From contig JAPTOF010000010.1 of the NCBI GenBank assembly GCA_028554755.1, positions 3,394,001-3,458,000 on the forward strand: a stretch of DNA of 64,000 nucleotides. The letters run 5' to 3'. The position numbers and the translations under genes are program-made. Source of the DNA: Cordia subcordata. Lineage: Eukaryota > Streptophyta > Magnoliopsida > Boraginales > Cordiaceae. Below, piece by piece: positions 47,611-59,328 of the stretch. The number at the start of each line of letters is the position of its first letter. Position 1 is the stretch's first letter. Below the pieces are notes generated by a model that saw nothing but the letters and a program-made list of their open reading frames with translations, made no database searches and was not told where the DNA came from.

Positions 47611-47894
47611 ATATTATCCAACTATAGAAATTTCCTTTAAATTAAAAAAAAAATCTAGATATTCTTTAAAAGTAGTGATGAACATAGTTCATCTTTAATT
47701 AGTCACAACCCTCTTTCTACCAATAAACATTAATTAGTAGCAGACATTTATAAATAAAATTATTTCTTATAATTCTAAAAGTTGGCGTCACAAAGTAATA
47801 TATTTCATCACAAATTAGACACAAAATTCTTCTATCACTACTTTATAAGACGTATTTTATATATCTAAAAGTTGCAACTTTATTTTATTTATTT

Positions 47895-48614
47895 ATTTTT
47901 TTAACATACCTTATTTTTTCATTATGTATTTATGTGACGGTATTACGCTTTTCCCTTATGCAGTTATTTATGATCCGTGGATACTTTTATTTTAGCATTA
48001 TGGACACTACATTATCAATTGGACATTATATACTTGATTCTTTTTGTTCAAGTGAACATTATGTTGTAATTGTAAACAAAACATTACAAAATTACAACTA
48101 AGTAAAAAAAACAAAATTACAACTAAATAGGATTACTTAGATTACAATTAATATATATTACATAACAACATTTAAGATTACAACTAATACACATTACATA
48201 ACAACATTACAAGATTACAATTACACACTACGCATTTTGATTATTGGGGCAAGTTGGAGCAGTATGGCCTTGTAGACCGAATGATGTACACCTTCGTCGT
48301 CCACCTTGGTTTTAGCAATCCATCTAGTTTCAAATGCACCGGCCTCCAGCTTGAAATAATGTCCATAATGCTAAAATAAAAGCATTCACGAATCATAAAT
48401 AACTGCATAAGGGAAAAACATAATACCGTCCCATAAATACATAATGAAAAAATAAGGTATGTTAAAAAAAAATTGCAAAAACACCAGCCGCATTCCCGGA
48501 ACTCGCCCAACGTGTTCCCAGAATGAGATTGGGTCATTTTTTAAAATCAATCCAAAAGCAAGTCATTTTTACAAAGAATATTAAAAATTGGGTCAAAAAA
48601 AATAAAAAATCCCA
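47895..48614. mobile_element. long-TIR element, copy 2, reverse orientation and truncated
   Basis: This is the reverse complement of the element at 11.47-12.43 kb. The core blocks GATTATTGGGGCAAGTTGGA and GTCGTCCACCTTGGTTTTAG are present at about 48238-48318. The arms TTATGATCCGTGGATAC and TTCACGAATCATAAATA pair with each other. The right outer arm (AAAGAATATTAAAAATTGGG) is kept, but the left outer arm of about 150 bp is missing. Confidence 0.7.
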
Positions 48615-48649
48615 CGCACATCCCCAGTTGCCTTGACTTGTAATCATGG

Positions 48650-49222
48650 GCAGAGCTACATAGGCTCCAGGGGTCTGCCAGGCACCCCCTAACTTTTTCA
48701 TAAAAATTTTACCATTACTTTGTTTTGTTAATTGTTTAATTATGGGAGATTAATTAATATAAAGTATATTCCTTCATAATATAGGAGTGTACCTCCTAAT
48801 GATTGTGATAAAGGTAGTATCAACATTTTTATTTTATTTTTGAATAAAAAAAGTAATTTTAGAACAAAAACAGAAACTAAGCAAAAAGCAAAAAAATAAA
48901 AATAAAAATATACATAAAAGCAATGAGATGAAGAAAGGAAAACAAAAGAAAAATGACTGCTTGTCACTTATATTAAGAAATGTGTTTAAGTTGAATATTT
49001 AACGTTTTTAAAATCTGCAGTCAAGCTAGGACGTTATAAAATATAGTTCTATTTGCAATAATACTAGACATTTATTTATATTTTTAATGTATATTAAGAT
49101 ACCATTATTGTATTAAATATTAGATATTTTTATATTTAATTTTTTAATTTATGTTAAAAAAATTATACATACATAAATATACACATGTTGAACCTTGGGT
49201 CTTGGCTCTGCCACTGCTTGTA
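48650..49222. mobile_element. possible short TIR element
   Basis: GGGCAGAGCTACATAGGCTC on the left and CCTTGGGTCTTGGCTCTGCC on the right are imperfect inverted ends around A/T-rich DNA without coding capacity. The left end lies about 35 bp from the long-TIR copy 2. Confidence 0.45.
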
Positions 49223-51731
49223 ATTCTTATCTGTGCCTACCTATTCACCTAAAAGCATTTCTGGGCAAACTACTCAAGATTCAAGAAATGAGTTAGATTT
49301 TCATAACAATTTCCTCATCACTGTGTGTTTATACCTTTTAAGACTTTTAATTATATGAATGCTCGAAAATTAACAAATTAAAAGTCATCGAAGAAACATA
49401 TATTTGGTACTCAGTAATTGCGATGCAATGTCTGCGAAATCTCCAAACGACAATAATAGTTTAGATTTAAAATATATGAAGGTTTCAGCTTTTGAGCATT
49501 TAGACTGTTGATGGTTAGTGTAACGTTATTCTATCTTTGACAAAAACCCAAAAGAAAAAGAAAAGAAAAGAAAAAGATTCACGAATTTTACTGGAAAGAT
49601 GATTTAGAGACAAGCAAAATCGGGAAGCAATTTATTCTTGCCCCCACTATCCCGTTACACATGATTGGTATGATGAGAATATAGGCCTAATACCAATTGA
49701 AAATATCATTCTTTTAAAAAATAAAGAATGGAAATATGTCTTGATTATATATGGAAAGTGAGGTGAAAAGGGGACAAAAAAAAAGAGGAAAAATAATGTT
49801 AGATGTTATTTTAATTGCTTTTATTATTTATATAAATGTTACATCTTATGTTTATAACAAATAACTATTTATATATTATATAAAGTAATATCATTACTTT
49901 ATTTAGTAATGGCATGTGTTGTGTTGTCATAGCTTTTTTCTCCTAAAACCACTTTTATGAAAATAAAATAATTTATTTTTGAAATCTTCATTTATGAAAC
50001 TATATAGATGGTAAATTAATAATATAAAATTGGATGCTTCCAAACTTATGATAAATTGAATACAGTAAAATCATAATTTTCTCATTAATGATATATCAAT
50101 CAAAAGAGTTGAAAGGAATTTGAAACAAAAAAAGAAAACTGTCCAATTAGAAATCTGTATGCCCAGTCCAATATTTCAATTCTTTTGTTTCTTTATTGGA
50201 AAATAAAAATATTAAAAGAAAAGTTGGCACCAATCGTACCGTTTGAAATTTGTACTGTGTCCTTTTTATTAATGCTATTTCTTCAATCATGGACAAAAAA
50301 GAGTGACATGGAAAGTAAAATGTCCAAATTAATTAACAGGGAATTTATATACCCAATCTAATATTCTTCTTCTATTGCTTTTCTTTTTTCAAATCAGGCC
50401 ATTTTTATTTTATTTTCAGTTATTGCAAATCTATCATTGAAAAAAATAATTAATGTAAAAAATTGTTAAAAGTTTTATTTATATTTTATCTTTGTATTTA
50501 TTTAGTTCATTTGTTATTTTTGTTCCAAGATTATCAGAATTTTCAAAACTAAGAAATTCAATAAAATACGCCATGTACCTTCTACTACTACTATTGTTAT
50601 TATTGTTATTATTATTATTATTATTATTATTGTTATTATTATTATTGTTAGTATTATTATTTTTGTGTACAAGGCCCTTTATTTTATGTTTTTACTTTTC
50701 TTAGTTCAAAATATTCATTTCAATTACTACGCAAATTTCATAAGAAAATGAGATTATTATCGAAAATTTGTTAAAATTAAATTATCAAAAATAAATATTA
50801 AAAATACTCATTTATTCTATGTGTCATACAGGAATCATACAAATTATGTATTGAAAGTAGCAGCATGATCATGAACAAGTGGAAAACATTTTTTGTTGTT
50901 ACAGAAAACACAACAACTAACACGCAACTAAACAACTATTACTAAACAATTATTATGTTTACATGGTCGACCTAATCATGCATTCTCTCTTACCGACATG
51001 CGGAAACTGTTGACCAGAAAAAAGAAAAATAAGGAAATACAAGTGGGATAACTCTTAGCCACTGTAAATGTTTTGTGACGAAGTACATTTATTCCTTGCT
51101 TTGGAAGAAAATACAGAAACGGGTCATAATTAATTCGGACCCCAGCCGCGTTGAGCTAGCTTGTTTCTCAAGTTTTTGAGAAATTAATCGTATTTTTTTT
51201 AAACTTTTGACCACAAACATTTTATAGAGACGTCGTAATTTTAAAATAAAACATCTTACAAAGACACAGTAATTAATGACTTATTTAAGTTTATAATATT
51301 ATAGAAATTTTTATTTTTTATAAATTTTGATTTGAAACATCTTAGAAAGACACGTTAACAATATCGAGAAATATCTCGGAAAGTCATAGTAACTTCTTAC
51401 CTTTTAAAATAGTAGTCTTTCTACAACGAACACGCTAGAAAACACTTTAAATAGTGGAACATAGTTGGTGCACTTCCCGGCAGCTATAAGTTTCTTCTCA
51501 ATTCCATCGATTAATCCAACTGGGCCACAAGTGCTTATTAACATAGTGAGACCAAGGAAGCTTATTTCAACTTCGCATTCAAACAAAGTTTGTCTTCTTT
51601 GCATTCCTTATTGTTCTTTTCATTTTGCTAAAAATTGCTTACCACAATTCTTATTGTGTTTTTAAAGTTATCTTTTTTCTTTCTTTTGGGGTCTTTTAAG
51701 GTACTTATAATCTATTTTAGAGCTTAAAAGC
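49223..51731. other. AT-rich intergenic region upstream of the first Ca2+-ATPase
   Basis: No gene is supported. A (TTA)n/(TTG)n microsatellite lies at about 50579-50665. The last 250 bp act as the presumptive promoter and leader of the Ca2+-ATPase and contain a partial repeat of its own 5' coding sequence. Confidence 0.45.
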
Positions 51732-54700
51732 ATGTCAAAAATGTTCCAAGCAGACTGGCATTGCATGGAATTTATGATCAACCTGCCAGCCATCAACAAA
51801 AAGAGATGGCGTTGGGCTCGTGTAAACTTGTTTTGTCGACAAGCTTTTGTTTCTCTCCTCAAACTTGTCGCGAACAAGAGAAAGCTTATTTCAACTTCGC
51901 GTTCAGAAAAAGTTATTATCATAAACACAAGCAAGTATTCGCCTATCCCACCTGATCACAGAATCCTCAAGATTGATGATGAGAATGTTTCTCATTCTCA
52001 TTATCATAATCTCTCCAGCTTCTCCAATGCTGATCCTAAAAGCTTTTCTAAGATTGTTAAGGAGAAAAGCGTTGAGCAGCTTGACCACCTTGGAGGCATC
52101 GAAGGTATAGCTACTTCCATAAAAAGTGACATCAACCATGGAATCATGGGTGATGTTACAGATGTTTTACATAGAAAAGCAGCTTTCGGGACAAACACTT
52201 ATCATAAGCCACCAACGAAAGGCTTCTTCCACTTTGTGTGGGAGGCATTTAAAGATCCTACTATTCTGATTCTAATGGTGTGTGCTGCATTTTCTCTTGG
52301 ATTTGGCATCAAAGAGCATGGCCCCAAAGAAGGATGGTATGATGGGGGCAGCATATTTGTGGCTGTTTTTCTTGTCATATCTGTTTCTGCTATAAGTAAC
52401 TTCAGGCAAAACAGGCAATTCGATAAGCTTTCCAAAATAAGTAACAACATACAAGTTGAAGTTGTCAGGAGTGGTAGGAGGCAACAGATTTCGATATTCG
52501 AAATCGTTGTTGGAGACGTTGTTTGCTTGAAAATTGGCGATCAGGTGCCCGCTGATGGATTGTTCTTAGAAGGGCATTCATTACAGGTTGATGAATCAAG
52601 CATGACCGGTGAAAGCGAACATGTTGAAGTTAATCGTGATCAAAATCCCTTCTTGTTGTCTGGAACCAAGGTGGCAGATGGATATGCCAAAATGCTTGTC
52701 ACTTCCGTTGGAATGAACACGACCTGGGGCGCGATGATGAGCACGATAAGTCAGGATTCGAGTGAAGAAACGCCTCTCCAATCCAGGCTGAACAAGCTAA
52801 CCTCTGCGATTGGTAAGGTTGGTTTAGCAGTTGCTTTCTTGGTTCTTGTGGTGTTGCTGGTGCGATACTTTACAGGAAACACGAGAGATGAATATGGAAA
52901 TAGAGAATACAATGGCAGCAAGACGAAGGCAGACGATGTGATCAACGCTGTGGTGGGAATCATTGCTGATGCAGTTACCATTGTCGTTGTAGCGATTCCA
53001 GAAGGCCTACCATTGGCGGTCACGCTTACTCTCGCATATTCGATGAAGAGAATGATGGCAGACCAGGCCATGGTGAGAAAGCTCTCGGCTTGTGAGACCA
53101 TGGGCTCTGCCACAACTATATGTACTGATAAAACAGGTACTCTCACACTGAATCAGATGAAGGTAATAAAATTTTGGCATGGTGAAGTGCCTATAGAAGG
53201 AAGAAGTTGTTCTCCAATAGCAGACAATGTTATTGACTTGCTCCACCAGGGGGTTAGTCTCAACACCACAGGTGGAGTATATAAGTCTGATGCGGTATCC
53301 GATTTTGAGTTCTCGGGCAGTCCAACAGAGAAAGCAATCCTTCAATGGGCTGTCCTGGAATTAGAGATGGATATGGAGCAAGTAAAGCAAAAGCATCTTA
53401 TTCTACATGTAGAAGCATTCAACTCAGAGAAAAAGAGAAGTGGCGTTTTGGTGAAGAAAGTAAAAGACAACACAGTCCATGTACACTGGAAGGGGGCTGC
53501 TGAGATGATTTTGGCAATGTGTACACATTACTATGATCAAGCTGGAAACTTGAGAGCTCTTGATGACCAAAAGCGAAATATGTTTGATCAGATAATTCAA
53601 GGTATGGCATCTAGCAGTCTTCGATGCATTGCATTTGCGCATAAGCAAATTCAAGAGTCGGAGCAAGATATTGAAGAAACATACGAGAAGATACCAGGAA
53701 AACATTTGGCCCTCCTGGGGCTTGTAGGCCTGAAGGATCCATGTAGGCCTGGTGTGAAGACAGCCGTGGAAGATTGCCACTACGCGGGTGTAAATATCAA
53801 AATGATCACTGGCGATAACATTTTCACTGCAAGAGCCATAGCCACGGAATGTGGAATACTTCAGCTTCATGAGGAAATAGATGGAGCAGTGGTCGACGGT
53901 GTAGAATTTCGTAACTTCACAGAAGAGGAGCGAATGGAGAAAGTCGATAGAATACGTGTCATGGCAAGATCATCTCCATTCGACAAGCTTTTGATGGTGC
54001 AATGCCTGAAAAAGAAAGGCCATGTCGTCGCAGTGACAGGTGATGGTACAAATGATGCTCCAGCACTGAAGGAAGCTGATATAGGATTGTCTATGGGGAT
54101 CCAAGGTACTGAAGTAGCTAAAGAAAGTTCAGATATTGTCATCTTGGATGATAATTTTGCTTCTGTCGCTACGGTTCTCAAATGGGGAAGATGTGTTTAC
54201 AACAACATTCAGAAATTCATCCAATTCCAGCTCACTGTGAATGTAGCGGCTCTGGTGATCAACTTTGTAGCAGCAGTGTCAGCTGGCGAGGTACCATTAA
54301 CAGCAGTTCAGCTGTTGTGGGTGAACCTTATCATGGACACCTTGGGGGCCTTGGCTCTTGCTACAGAAAAACCAACAAATGAGCTCATGGAGAAGCCACC
54401 TGTGGGCAGAACTGAGCCACTTATCACCAATATTATGTGGAGGAACCTACTAGCTCAAGCCTTATATCAGATAGCAATTCTTTTGACATTACAGTTCAAA
54501 GGTGAGTCAATATTTGGTGTTAGTGAGAAGGTAAATGACACTCTAATTTTCAATACGTTTGTTCTTTGTCAAATATTCAACGAATTCAACGCGCGAAAAC
54601 TGGAGAAGAAGAATGTCTTTGAAGGCATATACAAGAACAAGTTGTTCATGGGTATAATAGCAGTTACTCTCATTCTACAAGTGGTGATGGTGGAGTTCCT

Positions 54701-54863
54701 ACAGAAATTCGCAGATACAGAGAGGTTGAATTGGGGGCAATGGGGAGCATGTGTGGGAATTGCAGCTGCGTCCTGGCCAATCGGCTGGCTCGTCAAATGT
54801 ATACCTGTTCCAGAAAAACCAATATTTAGTTATTTGACATGGAAGAACCTCAAGTTTATGTAA
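51732..54863 (+). CDS. plasma-membrane-type autoinhibited Ca2+-ATPase (ACA12/13-like), intronless
   Basis: A single exon of 1043 codons encodes a P2B-type ATPase that exports Ca2+ from the cytosol at the cost of ATP. The N terminus holds a basic/aromatic calmodulin-binding autoinhibitory stretch (KKRWRWARVNLFCRQAFVSL, about residues 23-42). All catalytic signatures are complete: TGES at 292-295, PEGL with Glu424 in membrane segment 4, DKTGT with phosphorylated Asp466, nucleotide-site Lys587 in KGAAE, MITGDN at 691-696, and TGDGTNDAP at 769-777 with Asp771 and Asp775. Ca2+ ligands are present: Asn837 in segment 5, and Asn865 and Asp869 in segment 6 (LWVNLIMDT). Lack of introns is typical of the ACA12/ACA13 subgroup. 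Nearby in-frame Met12 and Met15 are possible alternative starts. A diverged paralogue lies 5.7 kb downstream in the same orientation. Confidence 0.96.
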   Translation: MSKMFQADWHCMEFMINLPAINKKRWRWARVNLFCRQAFVSLLKLVANKRKLISTSRSEKVIIINTSKYSPIPPDHRILKIDDENVSHSHYHNLSSFSNADPKSFSKIVKEKSVEQLDHLGGIEGIATSIKSDINHGIMGDVTDVLHRKAAFGTNTYHKPPTKGFFHFVWEAFKDPTILILMVCAAFSLGFGIKEHGPKEGWYDGGSIFVAVFLVISVSAISNFRQNRQFDKLSKISNNIQVEVVRSGRRQQISIFEIVVGDVVCLKIGDQVPADGLFLEGHSLQVDESSMTGESEHVEVNRDQNPFLLSGTKVADGYAKMLVTSVGMNTTWGAMMSTISQDSSEETPLQSRLNKLTSAIGKVGLAVAFLVLVVLLVRYFTGNTRDEYGNREYNGSKTKADDVINAVVGIIADAVTIVVVAIPEGLPLAVTLTLAYSMKRMMADQAMVRKLSACETMGSATTICTDKTGTLTLNQMKVIKFWHGEVPIEGRSCSPIADNVIDLLHQGVSLNTTGGVYKSDAVSDFEFSGSPTEKAILQWAVLELEMDMEQVKQKHLILHVEAFNSEKKRSGVLVKKVKDNTVHVHWKGAAEMILAMCTHYYDQAGNLRALDDQKRNMFDQIIQGMASSSLRCIAFAHKQIQESEQDIEETYEKIPGKHLALLGLVGLKDPCRPGVKTAVEDCHYAGVNIKMITGDNIFTARAIATECGILQLHEEIDGAVVDGVEFRNFTEEERMEKVDRIRVMARSSPFDKLLMVQCLKKKGHVVAVTGDGTNDAPALKEADIGLSMGIQGTEVAKESSDIVILDDNFASVATVLKWGRCVYNNIQKFIQFQLTVNVAALVINFVAAVSAGEVPLTAVQLLWVNLIMDTLGALALATEKPTNELMEKPPVGRTEPLITNIMWRNLLAQALYQIAILLTLQFKGESIFGVSEKVNDTLIFNTFVLCQIFNEFNARKLEKKNVFEGIYKNKLFMGIIAVTLILQVVMVEFLQKFADTERLNWGQWGACVGIAAASWPIGWLVKCIPVPEKPIFSYLTWKNLKFM

Positions 54864-56183
54864 TTTGGTAGTAACTATTCACAACATTCAGTTTGTTTCT
54901 CTACTAGTTATCATTACAAATAATTATCTATGCATATATTATTGTATTAATCATGGTTCATATTTGTAATAGTTTCAGATTCTTTTACTTGCGTTCAACT
55001 TCTCCTGAAATATAGGAGCAGATCCTGCATTTTGGCGCATTGGTTTTGTCGGTTGATTAGCTTGCCGACCTGTCAATTTCGGCATTCGTTCATGTGTTCA
55101 ACTTACCAACTAAGCTTTGTGGGATTGCAACTCTTTTCAATGTGAATGATTTGACATATAATTTCCTTTCGGTCAACTATAGATGGCAGTGTTGCAATCA
55201 TAGTTTCTGCTGTGGGACTGCTTTGAAATTAACAGCAGCATGTTTCAAATTCACACTTGGAAAATCCTGTTTTGTTTTCTGCAAGAAATCATTAAGTTTG
55301 ATCTCCTGACATCATGCTTGGAGGAGGATGATGATAGCCAATATGAAAAATAAATGAAGTTAAAAGAGGGCAAGCCTGATCCACAAAAGCTATGGAAGAA
55401 AGGTTATAACACTTTTGAGTCTCTTCCACATAGCAGCATAACTTGTCATCAAATTAATCAAGTAATGATAGCAAGATGTTAGATTGTTTTTCAGGCGGTT
55501 TAAGTGATGTTAACTACTAACCTGAGATGCATCATATTTGCAGATGATGAAAAAGGAAAATGGTAAAAGTCCGAATGAGATATAGTTGCAGATATACATA
55601 CTGTCACCACAGCAGCATAAACAACACTAATGGATTAATCCTGTTTCTTCGACAAATTTAGCACTTGCTTATGAAATTGCAATTTTGGTCATGAGGATTA
55701 AAGGAAATGCAGTGTCATCCATCTATACCAAATCTTAAGATAAGAGTATTTGACAAGTTAATTTATGGTATAAATTAACTTTGAAAGGTTGTTGAAAAGC
55801 TTGTAAACAGAAAACACCGTTTAGGCTCAATACACACGAGGTGCCCCTCTATTGCTTCACTTAGAACGTGTCGAATGAGAGTGTGTCTACCATCAGGAGG
55901 GGGAGAAAAGTCATTTACCATGGGCTGCAGCTCTTGTCGACTGGCAAACTTCCACACAAGCATCTCTATAACAATTGCAAAATCATATTCCATCACAATT
56001 TCTCAAAGCAATCCACACTCAACAGCTTGATCTCCTCCTTAAAGATCCACAGCTCAGCCATCAGACCTGTTGCTCTGCCAATGATGCCATTGTAACCACT
56101 AATATATACAGCCTCATCTCCCTCACCAGCCACGCAAATCCTGCACCATATTTAGCAGCGCCATTAGGGGTAAGCTTGATATT

Positions 56184-56605
56184 GTTAACATAATAAATAG
56201 ATAAAGCAATATCCTCTCTACAAGCTTAAGCTTTTAGATGATGTGGTAACTCTAAGATGGTACGGCACAGATTTGATCCTTACCGCTGTCCATTTAAAAA
56301 AAAATATTAAATTATTCACGTGCAAGTTCTAAACAAATTACACCACACGTGAAAGGACATGTTAACATAATAAATAGATAAAGCAATATCTTCTCTACAA
56401 GCTTAAGCTTTTAGATGAGGTGGAAGCCAAATGGTACAGGTTCGATCCTTACCACCATCCATTGAAAAAATATATATATTAAATTATCCACGTGCAAATT
56501 CTAAACATATTACGCTACACATGAAAAGGCGTGTTAACATAATAAATAGATAAAGTAATATCCTCTCTACAAGCTTAAGCTTTTACATGAGGTGGTAACT
56601 CTAAG
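56184..56605. repeat. three tandem units of ~172-177 bp
   Basis: GTTAACATAATAAATAGATA starts each unit at about 56184, 56361 and 56533. Each continues with TCTCTACAAGCTTAAGCTTT and a segment GATCCTTACCRCYRTCCATT (absent in the partial third unit). They resemble reiterated pieces of a retroelement terminus; the source is not identified. Confidence 0.85.
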
Positions 56606-56737
56606 AGATATAACCTCTAGGGGACTCAAGATCAATTTCAATTCAGTTATCGTTTCTATAGAAAGTTTGGGCTACTTCTGTTGAGTAATGATTAACCCGA
56701 AAGGCTAAACATTTCGTGTGAGATTACTATGTTTTGA

Positions 56738-56832
56738 GTGATTTAGAGTGTTTTCAGAAGTTGTCATGATTCAATCACAACAGGTGATTTAGAGTGTTTT
56801 CCAGAAGTTGTCATGATTCAATCACAACAGGT
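56738..56832. repeat. 48-bp tandem duplication
   Basis: GTGATTTAGAGTGTTTTC then AGAAGTTGTCATGATTCAAT and CACAACAG occurs twice in direct succession with one base of difference in length. Confidence 0.9.
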
Positions 56833-57160
56833 GACTAAGCTCCATTATGCTTCAGTATACCAAATATTCGCAGTTATTATCCCAGTACATGTTTTAAGAA
56901 CTAGATGCATTTCTGTTTCGGCATGGACTCTAATTCTTTGTACTTAAATTGCTTAACACGCCATTCTAATTTCGGTGAACTATTGGTTGCGGCATTACCA
57001 TCAATTTTCTCCTGCTGTCCTAGTGGCTTACAAAATTGACAGCAACATGTCTCAGAATTCACACATGAAAAATCCTGTGTGTTTTCTATAACAAAGCATC
57101 AACTTCTACAATCATCCTTGTCCGATTATGATAGCCGTTGTAAAACGGATGAAACTAAAA

Positions 57161-58398
57161 GGGATAAAGCCATTGTTCCCCATGAGTTTATCATTAAAAT
57201 CCAAACTCCCCCGTGAAGTATCAATATTGCCTACTTTGCTCCATGTAGACTGCCCGTGTTACAGAATTGTCAATTTATGAGGATATTTTTGTCTTTTAAT
57301 TTATTCTCCTTGTAATCTTTCTCTCCCTTTTCCCTGTTTTTTTTTTTTTTTTAATTTTCTTTCTTCTCTATTCTTTCCCAATGGCAAAGCTCTGAACACT
57401 GTATAGTTTGCACACAAAGCAACACTACCCAATAACTAAAAAGACCACCAACTAGCGACAACCACCATAATGCCCAACATCATCATGCACCGTGCACGAC
57501 TTATTTGGTTTGAAAGGCATACACACTGAAAGAAACACTACCAAACAACATGAATGCCACACAATTACACTTATTAAATCATATTCGATTAACACCTCCC
57601 TCTTGAAGTAAATCCAATTCTTAACGTTCCAATCATCCTTTCATTAAGAGTCACGTAGTGCCTACTTAATTGTAAGTGGTTATATAACGTGCAACTGGAT
57701 GAAATCCGATCCTGCAATACTTTGACAAGCTCGTGTTAAAATTGAGTAATATCATAAAAAGTTATTATGTACAGGAAATTATATTCAAATTCTTTCCCAT
57801 AAAAAATTCAAAAAGGAAAATGAATCAACATCGAAATTTATTGTACCCAATCTTAACATTTTAAGTGGTCATGCACTGACTTATTTTGTTAAAGGGAAAA
57901 GGTTTAAACAAGAGGGAACATGAAAGAGTACTGCAAGAATACTCTTTCACATCTGAAAATTTTTCCTTTTCCTTTCTTTTAAAAAGAATATCAATAGTAA
58001 TTTTTCACGTATTCGTTCTTATGATTTAATCTTGAGATTATTCATAAATCTCAAGTAAGAAATGTTACCATCTTTCCTCTTGCAGATGAGACATCACAAC
58101 ATGGGTGTTGGGAGGTAACGTGGCGGTTGGTGTGCAATGGAGATCCACGAGAGGTATGGCGTATGTGATTTATTTTAGGCGTATACGTGCTTAGGAGGTA
58201 AGAGTTGGGGGAAAAAGAAGAGGAATAGAAAAAATGTGTAAGAATAAAATAATATAACGAGAAGACAAAAATGCCCATCCAAACTAACATTTTCACTAAA
58301 AGAGTTAGTATTCATGGTGGAGAATGGGTAATGTTGATATTTCATGGGAGAGTTTGGGTTTGAGTGATAAAAATCATGGGGAAATATGGTTTTATCCC
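57161..58398. mobile_element. Mutator-like TIR element (non-autonomous) with ~9-bp target duplication
   Basis: The left terminus reads GGGATAAAGCCATTGTTCCC then CATGAGTTTATCA and the right terminus ends TCATGGGGAAATATGGTTTT then ATCCC. The arms stay complementary for about 85 bp, for example AATCCAAACTC with GAGTTTGGGTT and GTATCAATATTG with AATGTTGATATT. The flanks AAACTAAAA at 57152-57160 and AAACTAAAA at 58400-58408 are direct repeats of 9 bp, allowing one extra A at the right end. TIR length and target size fit the Mutator superfamily. No transposase frame is present. Confidence 0.75.
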
Positions 58399-59328
58399 AA
58401 AACTAAAAGTTTAGTCTCATGGTATGAGACTCTCACTATATGCAGAGTTTAGCAAAGGGTTGGTCCAATTCGGATCTTTTATCCTTAGCCTTAAATTACA
58501 TTTTTGCAAGACGTTATTTCCGCTATTTGAATGCTTAAAAAACATCATCGAATTAATCAACTAATGATAACAAGATTTGAGATTGTTTCTCAGTCAGTTC
58601 AAGTCATAGCAGGAAGCATTATGGTTAGAAATGAGACATCTGCAGATAGCAAAGAACTTTGTAAATGAGAAAGACTTTAAGATTTGTTTTATTTACTAGC
58701 CAATCCTTTTGTGTGTTCTCATCATCTCAATTGCTTAGTGAAGGAGTTTTCCATAGCAGAAGCTTCAGCGAAGCTCCATAACAGGTGTCTTCCATATTCA
58801 AACGACAGAAAGTTGCACACCTTTTTTGACTTATACACACACACACATATATATAACCCAAATGCCTACGTCTCTTCTTATTTCAATGGTTTGATATTTA
58901 TCTCTTCTCCATGGCATACTTATATTAGATTCTTTACAAGCTCACGCGTAAAAGAAGAATCAAGAAACCACACTCCTTAATGCATACTTTTCTCCATACG
59001 CATAGATATATCTCTTTGCTTTGTTATTAAGTTCTTGAGGTTAAAAAAATAAAAGATCGATGTCACTTTTGGTAGTTCAGACTAAATAGTTTTGACCACT
59101 TGAATTGCTCTTTAAATTTCAGTTAAATTTTTATATTTTTTTCAATTTTTTTTAAAGGAGATTCATGAGTTTAATATCCTTTTCTTCATTTTTTCAAACT
59201 TTGACTTCGCCAAATGTCTAAGAGGCCCATAAAGTGTCATTTCTCGTACAAAATTGGATCAGATACTAATAGGAGCAGAAGCGCATAAACTCATGCTGAA
59301 CAAGAAAAAAAAAAAAAAAAAAGAATTC
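58399..59328. other. intergenic, nothing recognised beyond duplicated flank
   Basis: The first 250 bp continue the duplicated 3' flank of the first Ca2+-ATPase. The rest is AT-rich with no supported gene. Confidence 0.4.

Larger units (their letters stand above)
54864..57160. other. 3' flank of the first Ca2+-ATPase with duplicated segments
   Basis: No gene is recognised. Blocks at 55210-55350 (ACAGCAGCATGT, AATTCACAC, AAAATCCTG, TGATAGCC) recur at 57040-57145. Blocks at 55446-55560 (AATTAATCAA then TAATGATA, GAGATTGTTT-like) recur at 58548-58650. The ~1.8-kb flank therefore appears duplicated, with a transposon later inserted in the second copy. Confidence 0.5.

Noticed and set aside
50492..50704. 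Frame encoding a long poly-leucine run
   Set aside because: It is the translation of a (TTA)n/(TTG)n microsatellite, not a gene.
53424..53870. Antisense frames inside the Ca2+-ATPase genes
   Set aside because: They lie opposite strongly conserved coding sequence and are expected shadows.
56439..56448. GGTTCGATCC as a tRNA B box
   Set aside because: It lies in a ~175-bp tandem unit with no A box or cloverleaf around it, and the first unit has a diverged version.
56184..56605. Regularly spaced repeats as a CRISPR array
   Set aside because: Units are long, contiguous tandem copies in plant DNA with no unique spacers.
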